From positions 1 to 32,516 of the forward strand of contig CAJWCA010000009.1 of the NCBI GenBank assembly GCA_913020395.1: a stretch of 32,516 nucleotides of DNA. The letters are read 5' to 3'. The notes beneath the pieces were generated by a model. The model was given only the letters and a program-made list of their open reading frames with translations, was not told where the DNA came from and did no database searches. The position numbers were made by a program, and so were the translations under genes. The stretch comes from an uncultured Cellvibrionales bacterium (GTDB taxonomy: Bacteria; Pseudomonadota; Gammaproteobacteria; Pseudomonadales; Cellvibrionaceae). Below are positions 26,434-32,516 of the stretch, in pieces. The number at the start of each line of letters is the position of its first letter. The first letter of the stretch is position 1.

Positions 26434-27681
26434 ATGTCAGATACATTAAAAAAAGCAGCGCTTGATTATCACGCGTTGCCCGTGCCAGGTAAATTGAGTA
26501 TTGAGTTGTCAACGCCCGCTGAGACGCAAGAGGATTTGTCTCTTGCCTACAGTCCCGGTGTGGCAGAGCCCGTCAGAGAAATCGCAAGAGACCCCGAGCT
26601 TGCCTACCGCTATACGGGTAAGGGAAATCTAGTGGCTGTTATTACCGATGGCAGCGCGATCTTGGGTTTGGGCAATTTGGGGCCTTTGGCGAGCAAGCCA
26701 GTAATGGAAGGCAAAAGCCTTTTGTTCAAGCGATTTGCCAATATTAATTCCGTTGATGTCGAAATCAATGCCGAAAGCCCGCAGGCCTTCATTGATACTG
26801 TAGAACGCATTGCAGACACTTATGGCGGGATTAACCTCGAAGATATCAAGGCACCGGAGTGCTTCGAAATTGAGAGTGAGTTGATTAAGCGTTGTAATGT
26901 GCCAATTTTCCACGATGACCAGCATGGTACCGCCATTGTGACGGCAGCTGGCATGTTGAATGCGATTGAGATCCAGGGCAAAAGTCTTGATCAGGCTAAG
27001 ATCGTTTGTTTGGGGGCCGGTGCTGCAGCGAATGCTTGCTGCAAACTGCTTATCAGTGCGGGTGCCACACCTGGAAACATTACGATGTTGGACAGCCGTG
27101 GTGTGATTCACTCCGGCCGGACAGACCTGAATAAATACAAAGCCGAGTTTGCCATTGAGACTGATGCGCGAACATTGGATGACGCCATTGAAGGGGCGGA
27201 CGCCTTTTTGGGTGTGTCAGGGCCTAACTTATTGGGCGCTGAGCAGCTTGCAAAAATGGCCGAAAAGCCAATTGTATTTGCGTGTTCAAACCCCGACCCT
27301 GAAATTGCACCCGCTTTGGCTCATGAGACCCGCAGTGATTTAATCATGGCGACCGGTCGTTCTGACTACCCAAATCAGGTCAATAATGTTTTGTGTTTCC
27401 CATTTTTGTTCAGAGGCACGTTGGATGTCAGGGCAACGCAAATCAATGCTGAAATGAAGCTGGCGGCCGTTGAGGCCATTAGAGCTTTGGCTAAAACCGA
27501 TGTGCCGTCTGAAGTGAGTGCGGCCTATGGGGGCGCGAGTTTTAGTTTTGGCCCAGAATATATTATTCCAAAACCCACGGACCCTCGCTTGCTGGGTGAT
27601 GTGGCAGCGGCTGTTGCTAAAGCTGCGGTGGATTCCGGGGTGGCAACCTTGCCTTACCCTGAGCACTATCCTCTGGTTTAA
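26434..27681 (+). CDS. Malic enzyme, short form (NAD(P)-dependent)
   Basis: Oxidative decarboxylation of malate to pyruvate. Y-S-P-G-V-A-E-P near residue 40 and the V-I-T-D-G-S-A-I-L-G-L-G-N-L-G block form the catalytic N-terminal half. H-D-D-Q-H-G-T-A carries metal-binding Asp residues. G-A-G-A-A-A-N-A-C starts the nucleotide-binding half. At 415 aa it is the short type, without the phosphotransacetylase-like C-terminal domain of E. coli MaeB. The ATG at 26434 fits the family start; a TTG four codons upstream is less likely. Cofactor choice cannot be read from the sequence with confidence. Pseudomonas has a similar gene between rpmE and ponA. Confidence 0.93.
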   Translation: MSDTLKKAALDYHALPVPGKLSIELSTPAETQEDLSLAYSPGVAEPVREIARDPELAYRYTGKGNLVAVITDGSAILGLGNLGPLASKPVMEGKSLLFKRFANINSVDVEINAESPQAFIDTVERIADTYGGINLEDIKAPECFEIESELIKRCNVPIFHDDQHGTAIVTAAGMLNAIEIQGKSLDQAKIVCLGAGAAANACCKLLISAGATPGNITMLDSRGVIHSGRTDLNKYKAEFAIETDARTLDDAIEGADAFLGVSGPNLLGAEQLAKMAEKPIVFACSNPDPEIAPALAHETRSDLIMATGRSDYPNQVNNVLCFPFLFRGTLDVRATQINAEMKLAAVEAIRALAKTDVPSEVSAAYGGASFSFGPEYIIPKPTDPRLLGDVAAAVAKAAVDSGVATLPYPEHYPLV

Positions 27682-27688
27682 TCTCGCT

Positions 27689-27721
27689 TCGCGCCAGAGC
27701 TTACTTGCAGCTCTGGCGCGA
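27689..27721. terminator. Long perfect hairpin between convergent malic enzyme and ponA genes
   Basis: A 13-base perfect inverted repeat (TCGCGCCAGAGCT and its complement) around a 7-base loop, starting 8 bases after the malic enzyme stop and 18 before the ponA stop. It is very stable and well placed for both genes, but neither strand has a real T-tract. Confidence 0.65.
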
Positions 27722-27738
27722 CGACCTTTATTAGCAAT

Positions 27739-30300
27739 TTAGAACAGTTCTTCCGGTGGAGCGTCTTCCGCAGTGGGGCGTGGATCCTCATTGCTGCCAT
27801 TGACAGCGACGGCTATTTTCTCAACATTCTTCTCTCTGAATATTTCAAAAATAGCATTGGGGGCACCCGGCTCCGCGAGTTTCCCGGTCGCCGGATCTAT
27901 TCTCACTGTTACCAACCCATTGGGCTGCTCCCGAGACGATTCAGGAATTCCATCAAGAGCCACCTTCATGTAGTCGATCCAAATAGGCAGCGCGGCCGAA
28001 CCTCCAAATTCATTTCTGCCCAATTTGGAATTTTGATCAAAACCTAGCCAGGTGGTTGTTACCAGGTGGTTATTGTAGCCAGAGTACCAAGCGTCTGTGG
28101 GGCCGTTTGTGGTGCCCGTTTTTCCCGCAAGATCATTGCGTTTCAGAGCCAGTGCCTTGCGTCCCGTGCCTCTTTTAACGACATCCTTCAGTATGGAGTC
28201 GATGATGTAAGCCACTTGTTTGTCGATGACTCTCGGCGCTTCGGGATAAATCGGAGTTTCTATGGGAATCTCTTGATTAGAGGGGGCGCTTTGCTCTGTG
28301 CCCAAGAGGTCTTCGATATTGCTGCTCTCTACAAAATCGGAATCGGTAGAGAGAATCGGTTCATTGTTCGAAGCATCAGAGCGGCCCTCATAAGGGGTGT
28401 TTTTGTCTAGATCTTGTGCCAGTTCTTTTTCTCTTGCCAGTTCACACCACCTGCAAACAGTGAGTGGGCTAGATTCAAATGCAATCTCGCCATTGTCTCG
28501 GGTGACTTTTTCAATAAGAAAGGGTTCAACCTTGTAACCTCCGTTGGCAAATACGGCATACCCTGTTGCTACCTGTAAAGGTGTTAGTGCATAGGACCCT
28601 AGTGCCAGTGATAGGTCGTGAGGCAATTCATCTTTGTTCAATCCAAACCGATCCATATTGGCAATGGCCTTTTTAACGCCAATGCTTCGCAAGACTCGAA
28701 TCGATACCGAATTGGTTGATTGATAGAGGGCTTTGCGTAATCGGGTAGGGCCTCGAAACTTTCCACTTGAGTTCTCGGGTCTCCAGGTGCCTTCAAGGCT
28801 GGCATCGTCGACGACAATAGGCGCATCATTTATTAGCGTGGCTGCCGTAAAGCCGTTTTCCAGTGCGGCGGTATAAACAAAAGGTTTGAAGTTGGATCCG
28901 GGCTGTCTGACAGCCTGGATCGCTCGGTTGAAGTGGCTTTGGTTAAAATCAAAGCCACCGACCATGGACCGGATGCCACCATTTTCAGGGTTTAGTGCAA
29001 CCAAAGCCGCCTGAGCCTTTGGTACTTGTTTCAGAGACCACTGACTATCACCAGACTCCGTCAGACGAATAACGTCTCCTGTCGAAAAGATTTCCGCTGC
29101 TGTTTGCGGGCGCGGTCCTCTGCGATCTTCATTGATGTAGGGGCGGGCGCGGGAGAGGCCGTCTTCCCAGTTGAGCAGTACGCGACTGCCATCTCCCAGC
29201 ATCGCCTCGATGTCTTTGTCGCCGACATAGGTGATCACCGCTGGTTTTAATCCCCCAAAAGTGGGTATCGCATTCACCGCTTTTTGCCAGTTTTCCAACT
29301 GATTCTCTTCCACGGGTTCCAGGGTTAGCTCTGGCCCTCTATAGCCGTGGCGAGTGTCATAACTCATTAAGCCTTCTCGCAGCGCGACTTGTGCCGCGGC
29401 TTGAAGCTTACTGTCTATCGTAGTGATGAGTGTGTAGCCGTCGGTATAGGCTCTGTCTCCAAACAGTTCCAGCGCTTGTTTACGGGCCATTTCTGCAATA
29501 TACGGCGCGTTCAAATCGAGAATGGAGCCGTGGTAACTTGCGGTAATAGGCTCGGCAATAGCGTTTTGATAGGTAGTTTCATCTATCTTCCCCAGGGCCA
29601 GCATTCTTCCCAAGATCCAGTCCCTCCTGATTAACGCGCGATCGGGGTTTATCAGTGGATTGAAAGTGGAGGGTGCTTTTGGCAGACCTGCGATCATGGC
29701 AAGTTGCGAAACATTCAGATTATCAATTGTTGTGCCATAATAAACTTGAGCGGCGGCCTGAATGCCGTAGGCGCGATTGCCAAGAAATATCTTGTTGACA
29801 TAAAGCTCCAGAATTTCGGGCTTGGTGAGTTCTCTTTCAATTTGCAGTGCGAGCAGAATCTCATTAAATTTTCGAGCGAAAGTCTGTTTGAAGGTTAGGA
29901 AAAAATTCCTTGCCACCTGCATAGTGATGGTGCTGCCACCGGACTGCTTGCGGCCGGTTTGCAATAATTGTGACACGGCTCTCAACAGACCTTTGATAGA
30001 AACGCCATGATGTTCGTAGAAATCGTCATCTTCGGCGGCTAAAATCGCGTCTATGTAGTGTTTGGGGATTTCTTGATAGCTAATGGGGGTGCGTCTTTTC
30101 TCACCAAATTCACCAATTAGCTTCAGGTCACTGGAATAAATACGCAATGGGGTCTGTAATTGTACTTGGCGGAGTGTCTCTACTTCGGGAAGTTGTGGGC
30201 TCAAATAGAGATAAAAGCTCGCCAAAACAACGACTGTTCCACAGGATCCGGATAAAAGTAGCCAGAGGATTAGAGATTTATAAGATCTTTTAATAGTCAT
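27739..30300 (-). CDS. ponA: Penicillin-binding protein 1A (bifunctional class A PBP)
   Basis: Also called mrcA. Polymerises and cross-links peptidoglycan at the inner membrane. A short cytoplasmic start and one transmembrane helix (about 8-31) precede the glycosyltransferase-51 domain, with catalytic Glu90 in E-D-D-D-F-Y-E-H-H-G and the G-G-S-T-I-T-M-Q motif. The transpeptidase domain has Ser469 in S-N-F-K (SxxK), an S-T-N (SxN) motif and K-T-G-T-T near residue 728. Length 853 aa is typical of the PBP1A branch. A Glu/Asp/Ser/Pro-rich insert near residues 620-690 splits the transpeptidase region before K-T-G, as in other PBP1A. It is divergent from pilM, as in Pseudomonas. Confidence 0.96.
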   Translation of the reverse strand: MTIKRSYKSLILWLLLSGSCGTVVVLASFYLYLSPQLPEVETLRQVQLQTPLRIYSSDLKLIGEFGEKRRTPISYQEIPKHYIDAILAAEDDDFYEHHGVSIKGLLRAVSQLLQTGRKQSGGSTITMQVARNFFLTFKQTFARKFNEILLALQIERELTKPEILELYVNKIFLGNRAYGIQAAAQVYYGTTIDNLNVSQLAMIAGLPKAPSTFNPLINPDRALIRRDWILGRMLALGKIDETTYQNAIAEPITASYHGSILDLNAPYIAEMARKQALELFGDRAYTDGYTLITTIDSKLQAAAQVALREGLMSYDTRHGYRGPELTLEPVEENQLENWQKAVNAIPTFGGLKPAVITYVGDKDIEAMLGDGSRVLLNWEDGLSRARPYINEDRRGPRPQTAAEIFSTGDVIRLTESGDSQWSLKQVPKAQAALVALNPENGGIRSMVGGFDFNQSHFNRAIQAVRQPGSNFKPFVYTAALENGFTAATLINDAPIVVDDASLEGTWRPENSSGKFRGPTRLRKALYQSTNSVSIRVLRSIGVKKAIANMDRFGLNKDELPHDLSLALGSYALTPLQVATGYAVFANGGYKVEPFLIEKVTRDNGEIAFESSPLTVCRWCELAREKELAQDLDKNTPYEGRSDASNNEPILSTDSDFVESSNIEDLLGTEQSAPSNQEIPIETPIYPEAPRVIDKQVAYIIDSILKDVVKRGTGRKALALKRNDLAGKTGTTNGPTDAWYSGYNNHLVTTTWLGFDQNSKLGRNEFGGSAALPIWIDYMKVALDGIPESSREQPNGLVTVRIDPATGKLAEPGAPNAIFEIFREKNVEKIAVAVNGSNEDPRPTAEDAPPEELF

Positions 30301-30350
30301 TTTTTCTAGGTTAATTAATGGCTTAGGGGTTTTTAAGGTTTACGGCAACT

Positions 30351-30356
30351 ATTATA
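30351..30356 (-). promoter_or_regulatory. Candidate -10 of the ponA promoter
   Basis: A perfect TATAAT on the minus strand, giving a leader of about 45 bases before ponA. The -35 region is poor (TATGTA at 17 bases). Confidence 0.45.
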
Positions 30357-30391
30357 CGGGCTTTTAAAGGGTTTACATACGTGTGTTATTG

Positions 30392-30421
30392 TTGCACGCT
30401 TCAGTTAAAGTGTCTTAACAT
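30392..30421 (+). promoter_or_regulatory. Weak candidate promoter for pilMNO
   Basis: TTGCAC and TAACAT lie 18 bases apart, ending 34 bases before pilM. The match is weak, and is reported because the 155-base divergent gap must contain the pil promoter. Confidence 0.25.
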
Positions 30422-30434
30422 AAAACGCATGTAA

Positions 30435-31522
<1,088 letters not shown>

Positions 31523-31523
<1 letters not shown>

Positions 31524-32086
31524 TGGCAACAATTAATCTACTCCCCTGGCGTGACCAATATCGGCAAGATAAGAAAAAAGAATATCTTGGTGTATTGGGG
31601 GCTTGTGGTGTTGCAGCGCTGCTCGCCGGATATATATGGGTATCTTCGGTTCAGGGTGATATTGCTAACCAGCAAGAACGGAATGGCATTCTTACCGCAG
31701 AAATTGCGATCTTAGAAAAAAAGGTTGTCGAGATACGAGATCTGAAGAAGCGGCGTGAGGCGTTGCTGAGTCGTATGAAGGTTATTCAGGATCTCCAGGG
31801 CACGCGGCCTATTATTGTGAGGCATTTTGACGAGCTGGTTCGCTCCATCCCGGACGGTGTTTATTTAAATACTTTGAGCAGGAAGGGCAGTGAACTGCGA
31901 ATTAAGGGAATTGCCGAATCGAATAACCGGGTCTCGTCTTTTATGAGAAATCTGGATCAGTCTGACTGGTTTGCCGCTCCAAACCTGACAGGTGTGAGTG
32001 CAGCCCCAGACGAGGGAGATCAGGCGAACTCGTTTGAATTGATTGTGGCGACATCGGCCCCCAAAGATAAAAAGGAGGGCAAATAA
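31523..32086 (+). CDS. pilN: Type IV pilus assembly protein PilN
   Basis: A bitopic inner-membrane protein. The N-terminal I-N-L-L-P-W-R motif at residues 4-10 is the peptide that docks in the PilM groove. A transmembrane helix follows (about 23-42), then a coiled-coil segment rich in Glu and Lys and a ferredoxin-like periplasmic domain that pairs with PilO. Length 187 aa is typical. Start overlaps the pilM stop by one base. Confidence 0.96.
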
Positions 32087-32087
32087 A

Positions 32088-32516
32088 ATGGCATTGGCAG
32101 ATACTTTAGAGCAGCTCAATAATTTAGATTTGTCTGACATTGACTGGGAGCGAATTGGTGTATGGCCGATTGCAGCTCGCGTTTTTCTATGTCTTCTGCT
32201 GGCGGTGGGTATTATTGTTGGCACCTATTACACGTTTATAGAAGATCTCAATCTTAGCTTGGCCTCAGAAGTTAGAAAAGAGGAGGAGCTCCGGTCTACC
32301 TTTCGAGTAAAAAGTTTTCAGGCTGCAAACCTGGAGGAGTACAGGGCCCAAATGGTAGAGATGGAAAAGTCTCTGGGGGCGTTGGTAGCCCAATTGCCTA
32401 GTGATACAGAAGTGCCGGGCTTATTGGAGGATATAGATGAGAAAGGCACAGAAAGTAATCTGAGTATTGATAGCATTCGATTGGCGAAAGAAAAAGTTGG
32501 CGCATTTTATGTGGAG
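32088..32516 (+). CDS. pilO: Type IV pilus assembly protein PilO, 5' part
   Basis: Runs off the window end after 143 codons. The ATG at 32088 directly follows the pilN stop, with AAGGAGGG at about 32072-32079 as a strong RBS. Residues about 25-47 form the transmembrane helix, followed by a coiled-coil (L-N-L-S-L-A-S-E-V-R-K-E-E-E-L) and the start of the periplasmic domain with A-Q-L-P-S-D-T-E-V-P, a PilO hallmark. Pairs with PilN. Confidence 0.95.
   Translation, partial: MALADTLEQLNNLDLSDIDWERIGVWPIAARVFLCLLLAVGIIVGTYYTFIEDLNLSLASEVRKEEELRSTFRVKSFQAANLEEYRAQMVEMEKSLGALVAQLPSDTEVPGLLEDIDEKGTESNLSIDSIRLAKEKVGAFYVE

Overview
The window looks like a core chromosomal segment of a marine-type gammaproteobacterium of the Pseudomonadales/Cellvibrionales group. 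Gene content and order support this: ponA divergent from pilMNO; rpmE next to priA; a SPOR protein followed by hslVU; ubiE-ubiJ-ubiB-hisI-hisE-tatABC; pip-dtd; and glnA-thiI-typA. From memory, these are the same neighbour groups found in Pseudomonas chromosomes. hisI and hisE are separate genes, as in pseudomonads, and not fused as in enterobacteria. I see no rRNA, tRNA, CRISPR array, prophage or insertion sequence.

Layout. 1-2915 is a mixed left edge: the 3' part of an AT-richer SDR-family gene, two unknown small membrane proteins, a YgjP-like metallohydrolase and a DUF2750 protein. 2922-6326 (minus) is a two-gene selenium operon, mnmH/selU then an oxidoreductase-SelD fusion, for selenophosphate synthesis and tRNA 2-selenouridine. 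6493-7899 (minus) is glnA, with a sigma54 promoter and NtrC enhancer sites in the 398-base gap before thiI (plus). typA/bipA (plus) follows. 11871-13012 (minus) holds a small unknown ABM-like protein and a YafY/WYL regulator, with two perfect inverted repeats. 13263-15001 (plus) holds pip, dtd and a small membrane protein.

15051-25705 (minus) is a long run of housekeeping genes: priA, a SPOR protein, hslV-hslU-DUF971, ubiE-ubiJ-ubiB, hisI-hisE and tatA-tatB-tatC. hslVU has a sigma32 heat-shock promoter and a leader hairpin. 25905-27681 (plus) is rpmE, with a terminator, and a short malic enzyme preceded by three direct repeats. ponA (minus) and pilM-pilN-pilO (plus, cut by the window end) close the window.

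The genes cover nitrogen assimilation, sulfur and selenium tRNA modification, translation quality control, heat-shock proteolysis, ubiquinone and histidine synthesis, Tat export, replication restart, cell-wall synthesis and type IV pilus assembly. I did not find a convincing undescribed multi-gene system. The best leads are regulatory: the WYL/ABM locus with its palindromes, the glnA and hslVU promoters, the HslV propeptide, and the repeats upstream of the malic enzyme gene.
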